DNA of 64,000 bases, from assembly GCA_902800525.1 (NCBI GenBank), contig CADCEV010000003.1:1-64000 (forward strand), written 5' to 3'. Origin of the DNA: an uncultured Bacteroidales bacterium (GTDB taxonomy: Bacteria; Bacteroidota; Bacteroidia; Bacteroidales; Paludibacteraceae). The translations under genes were made by a program, and so were the position numbers. Below the pieces are notes generated by a model. That model was not told where the DNA came from. It was given only the letters and a program-made list of their open reading frames with translations, and did not search any database. Below, piece by piece: positions 40,311-49,178 of the stretch. Every line of letters begins with the position of its first letter. Within the stretch, counting starts at the first letter, position 1.

Positions 40311-41648
40311 ATGAAGAAATTAGCTTTATTATCCCTTTCAACTGTGATGATGTGCAGTTGTTTGGTAACGCGAATCCGCACGGTAGTTCCTACGGTGGAG
40401 ACAGTGGTTCCGGCGCAGACGGTGTATTCAACCACCGTCACTTCGCCGGCGCCGAAAACAACTACAGTAACTACCGTCAAGGTAACGAACTACAGTTCCG
40501 ATCCCTGTTTCTATCTGGATCTGAACGCTGTGGCGGCTGCTTTTGCTGAGAGCCGCAGTGTCAGCGAGTTTGAGATGCTCTTGAACTCCAGTCGCTACAT
40601 GATCAATAACTTGGACCTGAACCGAGACGGATTTATTGATTACCTGCGTGTTATAGAGACCCGCAGCGGATATTACAACGCCTGCCTCATTCAGGCATGT
40701 CTCGCTCCCGGGGTGTTCCAGGATGTAGCTACATTGGTGGCGGAACATCGTCCCGATGTGTTGTTTGTGGAGGTGATCGGCGATGCTTATCTGTATGGTC
40801 GTAACTATATTGTGCGACCGGTTTTCGTAAAACGTCCGCCGATGTGGGATGTGTATGGCAGACCTAATTATGCTACCTGGTCGTCACCGTATTATTATGG
40901 TAATTATCCGTCCTATTACACGAAGCCGCAACCGGTTTATTTGAACCACTATCAGGCATATGTAACGACGTATATGACCAATAATATCTATTGCCACCAC
41001 TGCGATTATCCGACTTCGCCGTATTACAACGGATATAGCCAGATGACTCAGCCGTATGCCCGCCGTGACTACCAGAACCAATACCCGGATCAGTCGTTTG
41101 AGCGTCGTACACGTACGATCGTGGCGAATAACCCGACCGTTCAGGTAACTAATGCAGGCCAACTGCGCCGTGTGGTTTCTTCCAACGCGGAGACAAGCAC
41201 GAATACGGGTGCCTCAACTCGTCAGTCCGGCACGACTACCACGCGTCAGACCGGTTCGACCACTACGCGTCAAGCAGCCACCACGACCACTACCGGTACA
41301 ACCACACGCCAGACAAGTACTACTACCACACGCCAAACGGGTACTACTACCACGCGTCAGGCTGAGAGCAAAACAACAACTTCAACGAAGACTACGACCC
41401 GTACACCGGTAACTACGGTAGATACCAAAGTAAAGAAAAGTGGTACTACAAGCACCACTATTCGAAAAACCGATTCTACCGGCCGTACTACTACGGTTAA
41501 ACGTGAGTCAACGACGAGCACCCGTTCTTCCGGCTCTACGGGCACGCGGACAAGCAGTTCCACGACCCGCAGCACTTCGGGCACTACTAGATCCTCTCAA
41601 GGTTCGACAACCGAATCCAGCCCTCGTTCGACCCGACGCGCACGTTAG
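40311..41648 (+). CDS. Thr/Ser-rich lipoprotein with EF-hand-like motif (445 aa)
   Basis: Lipobox MMCSC near Cys15, then a Thr/Val-rich segment. Residues 65-155 form a globular domain with the EF-hand-like loop DLNRDGFIDYLRV. A Tyr/Pro-rich middle follows (SPYYYGNYPSYYTKP). From about 285 the protein is a low-complexity TTTRQTG/TTTTRQ repeat ending in a basic tail. Not recognised. The repeat tail suggests a cell-surface stalk, perhaps O-glycosylated as Thr/Ser motifs often are in Bacteroidales. Its last 62 bp overlap the convergent batE gene. Confidence 0.7.
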   Translation: MKKLALLSLSTVMMCSCLVTRIRTVVPTVETVVPAQTVYSTTVTSPAPKTTTVTTVKVTNYSSDPCFYLDLNAVAAAFAESRSVSEFEMLLNSSRYMINNLDLNRDGFIDYLRVIETRSGYYNACLIQACLAPGVFQDVATLVAEHRPDVLFVEVIGDAYLYGRNYIVRPVFVKRPPMWDVYGRPNYATWSSPYYYGNYPSYYTKPQPVYLNHYQAYVTTYMTNNIYCHHCDYPTSPYYNGYSQMTQPYARRDYQNQYPDQSFERRTRTIVANNPTVQVTNAGQLRRVVSSNAETSTNTGASTRQSGTTTTRQTGSTTTRQAATTTTTGTTTRQTSTTTTRQTGTTTTRQAESKTTTSTKTTTRTPVTTVDTKVKKSGTTSTTIRKTDSTGRTTTVKRESTTSTRSSGSTGTRTSSSTTRSTSGTTRSSQGSTTESSPRSTRRAR

Positions 41649-42354
41649 CCCATTCCCCTAAAGTCTCGTGGATCGTCACTTTGGTTCCCTCGTGAAGGGT
41701 GAAAAGGTCGGTCCCGGAGCGGTCTGGAGAAGACTTCGCATTAACGATACCCTGTGTGATGATAGCTTCATTGCGCAGGGTATCTCTGTTATGCAGCGAC
41801 AATCCGTTGAGACCGGTGATGAGTGAGAAGAGAAGGGCAATCCATGCTGTATGGAAAGCACTCTTGCGCACCCAAGGCTCGCGGCCTAAAAGGAAAAGCA
41901 GTACGCCTGCCAAACCTAAGATAAACAGCACAATAGAGATCATGAACCATTTGGGTTCACTCAGCGTATTTCGCACTGCGCGGGCCCATGTGGAGAGGAA
42001 GAAATCCTGCTCCTTGATATTATCCACAATGCGGCTTTGCGCAAAGGCAAGGTTGTATTTCGCGTCCTTGTAGTTTGGTTTCAGACGCAAGGCGCGCTCG
42101 TAATTCAAGATAGCCTGCGACAACTCGCCTTGCTTGAAACGCGCGTTGCCTAAATTGTAATACAGCGTCGCGTCCGGTTGCTCGTCGAGGAGCGACTGAT
42201 ACAATTCTGCCGCCTCCTCGTAACGTCCTTCCGCATAAGCGGTATTAGCGTCGTCAAAAGCACTCTGCGCATAAGAAACCGCGCTGCTGATGCAAAAAAT
42301 CGATATAACGATATATCGATATACCGATATACCAAAGTTATTCATTGATTTCAT
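41587..42354 (-). CDS. batE: BatE: TPR and SH3-like protein of the Bat operon (255 aa)
   Basis: A hydrophobic N-terminus (signal peptide, residues 5-29) is followed by TPRs (AFDDANTAYAEGRYEEAAEL, ATLYYNLGNARFKQGELSQA), two membrane helices (around 130-155 and 165-185) and a C-terminal SH3-like domain ending GSNEGWIRLSNLERI. The start overlaps the batD stop by 4 bp. The signal peptide residues VYRYIVISIF are encoded by four 8-bp repeat units. Last gene of the operon. Confidence 0.85.
   Translation of the reverse strand: MKSMNNFGISVYRYIVISIFCISSAVSYAQSAFDDANTAYAEGRYEEAAELYQSLLDEQPDATLYYNLGNARFKQGELSQAILNYERALRLKPNYKDAKYNLAFAQSRIVDNIKEQDFFLSTWARAVRNTLSEPKWFMISIVLFILGLAGVLLFLLGREPWVRKSAFHTAWIALLFSLITGLNGLSLHNRDTLRNEAIITQGIVNAKSSPDRSGTDLFTLHEGTKVTIHETLGEWANVRVGSNEGWIRLSNLERI
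42301..42332. repeat. Four 8-bp units encoding part of the BatE signal peptide
   Basis: CGATATAA, CGATATAT, CGATATAC, CGATATAC on the plus strand. The same family lies at 27235-27258. Confidence 0.95.
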
Positions 42355-44216
42355 ATCTTCTGATCTTCCAAATGGTTAATTAAATTCGTGGTCGCCTGAT
42401 ACAGGTCATCCATAGTGTGATCGGTTGCGGGGGCATAGCGTGCAAATTCGGCGGTGGACAACACATCCATCACCTCTTTGATGAGTTCGTCGCTCACGCC
42501 TTTCTGACGCAAAATAGAGGCGATATTCTCCTTGTTCAGATCTGCGGTCGGGATAGAGAGACGGTCGCTCAGATAACTCCATGCGGCGCGTTCGATCTCC
42601 GCGTAGAAAGCGTTCGAATCGTTCGCTTTGAGTGCCGACGCTGCGGCTTTCAGACGTTTCTGAGCTACCTTGTTCGCGCGTTTGTAACGTACGCGGTTGA
42701 TGTCCGATGCCTCCTTGATCTGACGACGCAAGACAATCAGCAGAATGATGGCTATCAGCAGCGGAATGACGTACCATAACCAAATATATTGGTATTGGAT
42801 AAAGCCCAATTGGGATTTTTTATTCTTCTGCAATGGTCTCGTGTTGATGTAGCGGATATCCGTTCCGAGCTGTTTGATATCTTCCTTTTGTGCGTGATAA
42901 ACCACGGCAGAAGGCTGTGCTCCCGATGCCGAAGACTCATTCGCGCCGCGTTTCACTTTCACCGTATATTCCGGCGTCGAAAGGGTCTTGTATGTTTTGT
43001 CCTCAATATCGAAATAACTGAAATGGAGTGCCGGGATCGTGTATTCGCCGCCGTTACGCGGAATAGCCAAGTACTCAATGGACTTTGTACCGCTCATGCC
43101 CGAAGTGGTGGTCTTGAAATTATTCGTCACTTTCGGATCGTACGGCTCAAAGCCTTCGGGCCAATCGATCGCCGGGGTCTTGAGCAGTTTCATGTTACCC
43201 GAACCGCTGATATCCAATTTGATGGTGATGGCTTCGTTCGCTTGTACTTCGGTCTGTGAGATAGAAGGTGTCATCGTGAATTTTCCCACACCGCCGGAGA
43301 AACCTGCCAGCTTGCCACCGGGCAACGCCGACACATGAATCGTCACGCCCGGAGCCGTCAGCATCTTCGTTACGTTTGTATAAGTGCCGAAGAAATCATC
43401 AAAAATAGACCGCGCGCGTTGCTGTACTTGTACACGGAGCACCGCCTCGAAATGCGCCGGGTCGATCTTGATCTCGCCCGAGTGCTGAGGGTAGAGTACT
43501 GTGCGGTAAAGCACCGCCGTCTGGTAATTACGGCCGTTGTAGTGCTCCAACTCGGTCTGGATCTCGCCTTGCTCCAACTCCTGTTTCAGGAAGCCCGTGA
43601 ACTCCGGCAACTTGGTGTTATTGGTCAACTGCGCTACGTCCACGCCTGCAAAATACAGCTTGTAACTAATCATCAACGCCTCTTGTTCATGTACTCTCGT
43701 CTTGGTCACAATGGTCCGCACGAAGAGGTTCTCCGAGTTAACAGCTCCGGACGAACTGCTCTGCGCGCTCTGGTTGCTTTGTCCGCCTTGCCCCCTCCCT
43801 TGTTGCGAGGTCTGTGATGGGGATGTCTGTTCATCCTCCGGCAACACTTGGATACGGACGCCGTTGGATTGCACTTGCTCGCCGTCCGCTTTGATGCTCG
43901 CCGGACCGATAGTGAACGTTCCTGCCGCACGCGCCATGAGCATATACGTATACGTCTGCTCAAAGGATGAGGTGCGTTTGCCGTTGACGAACGAGGTGCT
44001 ACTGCTCGTCGAAGTGTACGGACCGCTCAGTACATCGAAATCCGTGAACTCCGGTGCACGAAGGTCGCGGCTTCGCTGATTTACTGTATAAGTCAGTTGA
44101 AACGGCTTACCCACGATCACCTGACTTGGCGCGGTAGCCTGAAATACCACACCATCGGCAAACGCACTCAGTGCGATGCCGATAAGTGCAATGACTATAG
44201 ATAATAATTTCTTCAT
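42351..44216 (-). CDS. batD: BatD-family protein (621 aa)
   Basis: Start at MKKLLSIVIALIG (44216); the longer frame covers the gap before it. Signal peptide, then beta-rich BatD domains (VIVGKPFQLTYTVNQ, LSGPYTSTSSSTSFVNGKRT, typical of the family), a membrane helix near residue 480 (YIWLWYVIPLLIAIILLIVL) and a cytoplasmic helical tail. It forms part of the envelope-spanning Bat complex linked to stress and oxygen tolerance in Bacteroides. Confidence 0.92.
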   Translation of the reverse strand: MKKLLSIVIALIGIALSAFADGVVFQATAPSQVIVGKPFQLTYTVNQRSRDLRAPEFTDFDVLSGPYTSTSSSTSFVNGKRTSSFEQTYTYMLMARAAGTFTIGPASIKADGEQVQSNGVRIQVLPEDEQTSPSQTSQQGRGQGGQSNQSAQSSSSGAVNSENLFVRTIVTKTRVHEQEALMISYKLYFAGVDVAQLTNNTKLPEFTGFLKQELEQGEIQTELEHYNGRNYQTAVLYRTVLYPQHSGEIKIDPAHFEAVLRVQVQQRARSIFDDFFGTYTNVTKMLTAPGVTIHVSALPGGKLAGFSGGVGKFTMTPSISQTEVQANEAITIKLDISGSGNMKLLKTPAIDWPEGFEPYDPKVTNNFKTTTSGMSGTKSIEYLAIPRNGGEYTIPALHFSYFDIEDKTYKTLSTPEYTVKVKRGANESSASGAQPSAVVYHAQKEDIKQLGTDIRYINTRPLQKNKKSQLGFIQYQYIWLWYVIPLLIAIILLIVLRRQIKEASDINRVRYKRANKVAQKRLKAAASALKANDSNAFYAEIERAAWSYLSDRLSIPTADLNKENIASILRQKGVSDELIKEVMDVLSTAEFARYAPATDHTMDDLYQATTNLINHLEDQKI

Positions 44217-44266
44217 ACAAATGTTATATTCAAAAATTTGAATTTTTATGAAGTAGATTTGGTTTA

Positions 44267-44965
44267 CTACCACTCCTTCTCAACTCTTCTTTTACGACCT
44301 TGCTGCCTCTGCAACTTATCTTGCGTATCTTGTTCGTCTTGCTCCAAAGCTTGCAAGATCTGCTCAGCCGTCTCTTTGTCCATTTGGTCTTCGTTTTGCT
44401 GCTGTTCTTGCTGCTGTTCTTGCTGATCTTGGTTTTGTTGTTCCTGCTGTTGCTGTTGCTGCTGTTGTTGCTGCTGATCTTTCTTCTGATCTTGATTTTG
44501 TTGCTGTTGCTGTTGTTGTTGCTGTTGTTGCTGCAACATCTCCATCGCTTTGACCAGATTATACCGCGTATCATTGTCGCTCGGATTAGCCCGCAGCGAT
44601 TCCTGATAAGCCGCCACCGCTTGGTCGTACTGCTGTTGGGCAAAGGCGCAGTTACCGATGTTGTGCATCGACTTGGAGTAGCGCTCCTTGTCCTTCTTCT
44701 TGTCCAACATCTTTGCCGCTGTCTCAAACTCAGCCTGTGCGTCGGCGTACTTGTCCTGTTTGAAGAGCGCGTCGCCGAGGTTGTAATGGGCCTCGTACCC
44801 GTCTTTGTTCTTCTCCAAACCACGGCGGTAATCCACCTCCGCTTCTACGTAGTTCTGTTTCCTGTACTCGCGGTTTCCGCTACGTACATCGCTCGCTTCC
44901 TTCTGCGCGAAAGCCGTCGAACTAAAGAACAACAATACTAATATACTTTTAACTTTCCACTTCAT
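44267..44965 (-). CDS. batC: BatC: TPR protein with long Gln-rich tail (232 aa)
   Basis: Start at MKWKVKSILVLLFF (44965). Signal peptide ends near AFAQ. TPRs (YEAHYNLGDALFKQDKYADA, SMHNIGNCAFAQQQYDQAVA) are followed from about residue 147 by a Gln-rich tail with runs of up to eleven Gln, interrupted by NQDQKKDQ, encoded by CAG/CAA repeats likely to vary in length. BatC of Bacteroides has a similar charged tail, but this one is unusually Gln-rich. Confidence 0.88.
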   Translation of the reverse strand: MKWKVKSILVLLFFSSTAFAQKEASDVRSGNREYRKQNYVEAEVDYRRGLEKNKDGYEAHYNLGDALFKQDKYADAQAEFETAAKMLDKKKDKERYSKSMHNIGNCAFAQQQYDQAVAAYQESLRANPSDNDTRYNLVKAMEMLQQQQQQQQQQQQNQDQKKDQQQQQQQQQQQEQQNQDQQEQQQEQQQNEDQMDKETAEQILQALEQDEQDTQDKLQRQQGRKRRVEKEW

Positions 44966-45024
44966 AACTTCTATAAAAATTTTCGCTTTTCGAAAATAAT
45001 CGTGTCCCTTGGGACTAAGAACTC

Positions 45025-46059
45025 TCAACTCTCAACTTTTTCTCCGAATATATCTAATCTGGTTAACGATTTGTTCTTCCTGTTGAAGATGAAGAAATCA
45101 ATAACGAGCAGTAACAACGCGATGAGCGCAAAGCTCTGGAATTGCTCATTGTAATCGGTATAAACCTGTGTCTCAATCTCCTGTGTACCGAGTTTGTCCA
45201 ACTCTTTCTGGATCGCTTTGGTAGCCGTGTTGCTGTTGTCGCAGCGCACATAAATACCGCCTCCGGCTTGTGCGATCTCGCGGCACATGTCTTCGTTCAG
45301 TTTGCTTACCACCACATTGCCGTTTCTATCCTTGCGGTAGTTGTTTGTGCCCGGCAGAGGAATAGGACTTCCTTCCGGCTTACCGATACCCACTACCAAC
45401 ACGCGGATTCCCATTTCCCTGGCTTTTTTGGCTACAGCTACAGCGTCGTCCTCGTGGTTTTCACCATCGGTGATAAGGATAATCGCCCGGCTTGCGTCGC
45501 TCTGTTCCCCGAAACAACGGATACTGGTATTCAATGCCTGACCGATCGCCGTTCCTTGCGTCTTGATCAGATCCGGCTTGATCGTGTTTAGGAACATCTT
45601 CGCCGAAACGTAGTCGCAGGTAATAGGCAACTGAATGAACGCATCGCCGGCAAAAACAACTAAACCCACTTTGTCGTTCACCATGTTGTCCATCAGCTTG
45701 CTCAACATCTGTTTGGCGCGCTCCAAACGGTTCGGAGCTACGTCTTCCGCGAGCATCGAGTTGGAAATATCTAACGCCACGATGGCTTCTATTCCTTGCC
45801 TTTTCTCCGTCCGTTCGCTCTGACCGAACTGCGGACGTGCTGCCGCGATGATCAGCAACGTCAAAGCCACCAACACGATACTGAACTTAACGGTCGGACG
45901 CACACGGCTTGCGTTCGGCATCAACTGTTCCATCAATTCTGCGTCGCCGAACTCCTCCAACTGACGTCTCTTATGGCGTGTATAGGCCCAGTAACCCAAA
46001 GCAAATGCCGGTACACTCGCCAACAGCCATAATACTTCTATATTTGCAAATCTAAACAT
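45025..46059 (-). CDS. batB: BatB: membrane VWA-domain protein (344 aa)
   Basis: Start at MFRFANIEVLWLL (46059). Two N-terminal membrane helices, a VWA domain with the MIDAS motif DISNSML and DGENHEDD, and a C-terminal helix (ALIALLLLVIDFFIF). It pairs with BatA in the inner membrane. Confidence 0.93.
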   Translation of the reverse strand: MFRFANIEVLWLLASVPAFALGYWAYTRHKRRQLEEFGDAELMEQLMPNASRVRPTVKFSIVLVALTLLIIAAARPQFGQSERTEKRQGIEAIVALDISNSMLAEDVAPNRLERAKQMLSKLMDNMVNDKVGLVVFAGDAFIQLPITCDYVSAKMFLNTIKPDLIKTQGTAIGQALNTSIRCFGEQSDASRAIILITDGENHEDDAVAVAKKAREMGIRVLVVGIGKPEGSPIPLPGTNNYRKDRNGNVVVSKLNEDMCREIAQAGGGIYVRCDNSNTATKAIQKELDKLGTQEIETQVYTDYNEQFQSFALIALLLLVIDFFIFNRKNKSLTRLDIFGEKVES

Positions 46060-46065
46060 AATATT

Positions 46066-46125
46066 AATCGTCAATTATTTTCAATCGTCAATCAATCGTA
46101 CCTCGTCAATCGTCAAATCGTCAAT
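46066..46125. repeat. CAATCGTC-type leader repeat between batA and batB
   Basis: AATCGTCA/AAATCGTC units of 7-8 bp fill the gap and overlap the batA stop. The AAATCGTC word recurs before the gene at 61378. Confidence 0.88.
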
Positions 46126-47107
46126 TACTTATCGTTCTCAGCACAAAGTATCTCAATAGGATCTCTAACAGCAAGCAAATCACAGCCGCAATGAGGAACG
46201 GCACAAAGTTCTCTGTATGTTTGGCATACTCCCGCACACGCAGTTTGGTCTTCTCCAACTGGTCTATCTGCTCATAAATTCGTTTCAAACTGCCGTTATC
46301 GGTAGCGCGGAAATACTGACCGCCGGTGATGTTGGCGATATTCCGCAACGTTCCCTCGTCAAACTCCGAATCCATCGTCACGTACTGACGACCCATAGGC
46401 GTGTTCACCGGCACACGGGTCTGTCCGTAACTGCCCACACCCACCGTATAAACACGAATACCATATGTCTTGGCGATCTCGGCGGCTGTCTGAGGATCTA
46501 TGTCTCCGCGGTTATTACTACCATCGGTCAACAGAATAACCACTTTCGATTTAGTCTGGCTGTCTTTCATTCGGTTGACAGCGTTCGCAAGACCTAAACC
46601 GATGGCCGTTCCGTCTTCGATCATGCCGTACTCCACGGATTTGAACAAGTTCACCAACACCGCGTGATCTGTCGTCAGCGGACATTGTGTGAAACTCTCT
46701 CCTGCGAAAACAACCAAACCGATCTGGTCGTTCGGTCGTGCAATCACGAAATCCGACGCCACTTGTTTGGCGGCCTCCAAACGGTTCGGCTTCAAGTCCT
46801 CCGCCAACATAGTACCCGATATATCGAGTGCCATCATGATGTCAATTCCTTCGGTGCTTTCGCTCGACCATCGGTTCGTCAACTGCGGACGTGCCAATGC
46901 CAAACTCAGCAGCGTCACTACCGCCACACGTAGCACAAAAGGCACATGCAGCATCCATATGCGCCAACTCTTGGGCTGTGCTGCTAACACGCTCGTGTCG
47001 GATATCTGCACGCTCGCATCGCTCTTCCACAGCTCATACAGATACCAACCGATAATTGGTATCAGCAGCAGTAACAAAAATAAATATCCTGGATTAGCAA
47101 ATGTCAT
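46121..47107 (-). CDS. batA: BatA: membrane VWA-domain protein (328 aa)
   Basis: N-terminal helix (YLFLLLLLIPIIGWYLYEL), second helix, VWA domain with MIDAS DISGTML and TDGSNNRG, and C-terminal helix (FVPFLIAAVICLLLEILL). Length and order are standard for the aerotolerance operon. Confidence 0.94.
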   Translation of the reverse strand: MTFANPGYLFLLLLLIPIIGWYLYELWKSDASVQISDTSVLAAQPKSWRIWMLHVPFVLRVAVVTLLSLALARPQLTNRWSSESTEGIDIMMALDISGTMLAEDLKPNRLEAAKQVASDFVIARPNDQIGLVVFAGESFTQCPLTTDHAVLVNLFKSVEYGMIEDGTAIGLGLANAVNRMKDSQTKSKVVILLTDGSNNRGDIDPQTAAEIAKTYGIRVYTVGVGSYGQTRVPVNTPMGRQYVTMDSEFDEGTLRNIANITGGQYFRATDNGSLKRIYEQIDQLEKTKLRVREYAKHTENFVPFLIAAVICLLLEILLRYFVLRTISN

Positions 47108-47131
47108 AATTATTTACCATTTATTTACTTT

Positions 47132-48145
47132 TTACGATAGAGGTGTCTCTTCCTCCCCTCCTTTCAGGGAGGGGTCGGGGGTAGGCTTGGTCCCCTTCAC
47201 AAACTCATATGCCGTGTTCAGCGCCTGTTCGTTCTCGTCCGGCGTCGTGTGCCATTTGGCGAACTTAACCAAATCCGCTAATCGCAGCATCTTGCTCAGT
47301 TTCTCATACAGCTCTTTGCCTTCTTCCACCGGTAATTGTGAATTGTGCATTGTGAATTGTGAATTGGCTTTGCCCTCTTCCACCGGTAATTGTGAATTGT
47401 GCATTGTGAATTGTGAATTGACGAGAATTGGTTTCAATTCTCGTAGCGTCTCATCACTCGTCTTCTCTGTACTCTGCACGTCAAAACGCCTTCCTATATA
47501 CTCGCGCACAACATCCGTCAGCTCGGTCTGATACTCTTTGACCTTGCCGTCCTTCCATATCTTCTGCGCCTTGATCTCATCTAATTTCTCTAACGCCACT
47601 TCGTCCGCAGGCCGCAATAACTCCGGCTCGATCACCTCTTCCTCCGGCTTGCGGTTCTTTTCGTACCAACGCCATAAGTAATAGACTCCGACGCCTAAAC
47701 CGCCCAGACCCAAAGCCAACAAGATCCAACGGATAATTCCCCACCACCAGATAGGAGCTTTCTCGATATCTTTGATATCGGTGATGGCTAATGTGGTATC
47801 TACTTCGAACGGCTGAATGACATTGAGTGCCATCGACTCGGTCCAGAACGTGTCTTCGCCGCTGGCTATGGCTATAGGTGCGATAGAAAACAAACTGTCC
47901 TTGAAGGACGTCAGAACCAACTCTTGTTGGAGCTGTACACGTCCGTCGGGCAGGGTAGTAGTGTCTATTTTCCCCTGTTCCACGATCTCAATGCCGTCTT
48001 GCAGCATCTCCCCGAACACAGGCATCTCCACGCGTTCGTTCTGATCGTGCGTCACCTGCAGATGCATGGCCGTCTGGTCGCCTAACATCAGCATCGTCGA
48101 GTCGATACTCGCGCTAACTACTATCGCTAATAATAAATTAAACAT
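47132..48145 (-). CDS. Bat-operon membrane protein with repeat-derived insertions (337 aa)
   Basis: Start taken at MFNLLLAIVVSASI (48145), which serves as signal peptide. The periplasmic beta domain (residues 20-125) is followed by a membrane helix (WWWGIIRWILLALGLGGLGV) and a cytoplasmic helical domain. It sits at the place of the DUF4381-like protein usual between the DUF58 and batA genes. In the cytoplasmic part an 18-residue block with NSQFTMHNSQLPVEEGKA occurs twice in tandem, from 54-bp units containing the 7-bp leader repeat. The C-terminus (PDPSLKGGEEETPLS) comes from a palindromic mini-repeat. Both are foreign additions to an otherwise conserved protein. Confidence 0.8.
   Translation of the reverse strand: MFNLLLAIVVSASIDSTMLMLGDQTAMHLQVTHDQNERVEMPVFGEMLQDGIEIVEQGKIDTTTLPDGRVQLQQELVLTSFKDSLFSIAPIAIASGEDTFWTESMALNVIQPFEVDTTLAITDIKDIEKAPIWWWGIIRWILLALGLGGLGVGVYYLWRWYEKNRKPEEEVIEPELLRPADEVALEKLDEIKAQKIWKDGKVKEYQTELTDVVREYIGRRFDVQSTEKTSDETLRELKPILVNSQFTMHNSQLPVEEGKANSQFTMHNSQLPVEEGKELYEKLSKMLRLADLVKFAKWHTTPDENEQALNTAYEFVKGTKPTPDPSLKGGEEETPLS
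47155..47174. repeat. Palindromic PDPSLKGGE mini-repeat at the end of a Bat-operon gene
   Basis: CCCCTCC/GGAGGGG with a 6-nt loop followed by TCGGGG. It encodes PDPSLKGGE on the minus strand. Confidence 0.8.
47314..47421. repeat. Two 54-bp tandem units containing the 7-bp ATTGTGA repeat
   Basis: 47314-47367 and 47368-47421 differ at two positions by eye. Each holds five or so RMATTGT units plus unique flank. 54 bp keeps the frame (18 residues). Confidence 0.95.
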
Positions 48146-48179
48146 TGTGCATTTTTCGCGCATCATTGCGCGAACAATA

Positions 48180-48205
48180 ATTTTTAATTTTTAATTTTTA
48201 ATTTC
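48180..48205. repeat. A/T 7-bp leader repeat
   Basis: AATTTTT units end the DUF58 gene and lead into the next one on the minus strand. Confidence 0.8.
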
Positions 48206-49088
48206 GAAAAAGTTGCATCAACTTTTTCACATAATCCTCATCCGTCCTCATGGAAACATGGTTCATGCCGGTTTTCGAGTACATTGTCTCGAGAGCCGCC
48301 TGTTTGTCATTCCATGCCTTGGCATAAGCATCGCGAACGCTCTTCAGACTCGTGTCCGTCCATACGCGAGCGCCGGTCTCCGGGTCTTTTACCTTCAGCA
48401 AACCCACATTCGGCATCTCCGCATCGCGTTTGTCGTATATCTGTATCGCCGAGATATCATGTTTCCTGCTTGCGATGACAATCGGCGATGTTTGCCCCCT
48501 TCCCTTCAGGGAAGGGTCGGGGATAGGCTCTCCTACAAAATCGCTTATCAGAAACGCCGTACACCGCCTTTTCTGCGCGTTCGTCAGGAACTCCAGCGCC
48601 GCGTTGATATTCGTACCGTGGTGTTCCGGCTCAAACGACAGCAACTCGCGGATGATATGTAGCACGTGGCTCTTTCCCTTCTTCGGCGGAATAAATTTCT
48701 CCACTTGGTCGGAAAAGAAGATCACACCCACCTTGTCGTTGTTCTCGATCGTTGAGAACGCCAGCGTCGCAGCTACTTCGGCCATCGTGTCGCGTTTCAT
48801 CTGGCTTTGTGTACCAAAGTTCCGACTTCCGCTCACATCGACGAGCAACATCACCGTCAGTTCGCGTTCCTCTTCATAGACCTTGATGTACGGCCGGTTC
48901 ATCCGCGCCGTCACATTCCAGTCTATCGATCGCACATCGTCACCCGGCTGATATTCGCGTACCTCGCTGAACGCCATACCACGGCCTTTGAACTGGCTGT
49001 GGTATTCGCCTGCGAAGATATTCCGACTCAGCCCGTGGGTCTTGATCTCTATCTTCCGAACTCGTTGTAATAATTCTTCACTTGTCAT
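48198..49088 (-). CDS. DUF58-domain protein of the MoxR-Bat operon (296 aa)
   Basis: Contains the DUF58 core (FAGEYHSQFKGRGMAFSEVR, EYQPGDDVRSIDWNVTARM) and a VWA-like fold (VMLLVDVSGSRNFGT). Standard partner of MoxR, thought to link the ATPase to the VWA proteins. Residues PIPDPSLKGRGQ near 190 are encoded by a palindromic mini-repeat inserted in frame between FVGE and SPIVIAS. Confidence 0.93.
   Translation of the reverse strand: MTSEELLQRVRKIEIKTHGLSRNIFAGEYHSQFKGRGMAFSEVREYQPGDDVRSIDWNVTARMNRPYIKVYEEERELTVMLLVDVSGSRNFGTQSQMKRDTMAEVAATLAFSTIENNDKVGVIFFSDQVEKFIPPKKGKSHVLHIIRELLSFEPEHHGTNINAALEFLTNAQKRRCTAFLISDFVGEPIPDPSLKGRGQTSPIVIASRKHDISAIQIYDKRDAEMPNVGLLKVKDPETGARVWTDTSLKSVRDAYAKAWNDKQAALETMYSKTGMNHVSMRTDEDYVKKLMQLFRN
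48497..48516. repeat. Palindromic PDPSLKGRG mini-repeat inside the DUF58 gene
   Basis: CCCTTCCC/GGGAAGGG with loop TTCA, followed by TCGGGG. In-frame insertion. Confidence 0.85.
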
Positions 49089-49095
49089 AAATGAC

Positions 49096-49178
49096 GTTAT
49101 TTTCGTTATTTTCGTTATCTACGTAATTTTCGCAAACTACGTAAACTACGCAAACTACGCAAACTACGTAAACTACGT
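49096..49178. repeat. Nine 9-bp units in the DUF58-gene leader
   Basis: On the minus strand three GTAGTTTGC and two GTAGTTTAC units, then GAAAATTAC, GTAGATAAC and two GAAAATAAC in exact 9-bp register between the moxR stop and the DUF58 ATG. Confidence 0.96.
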
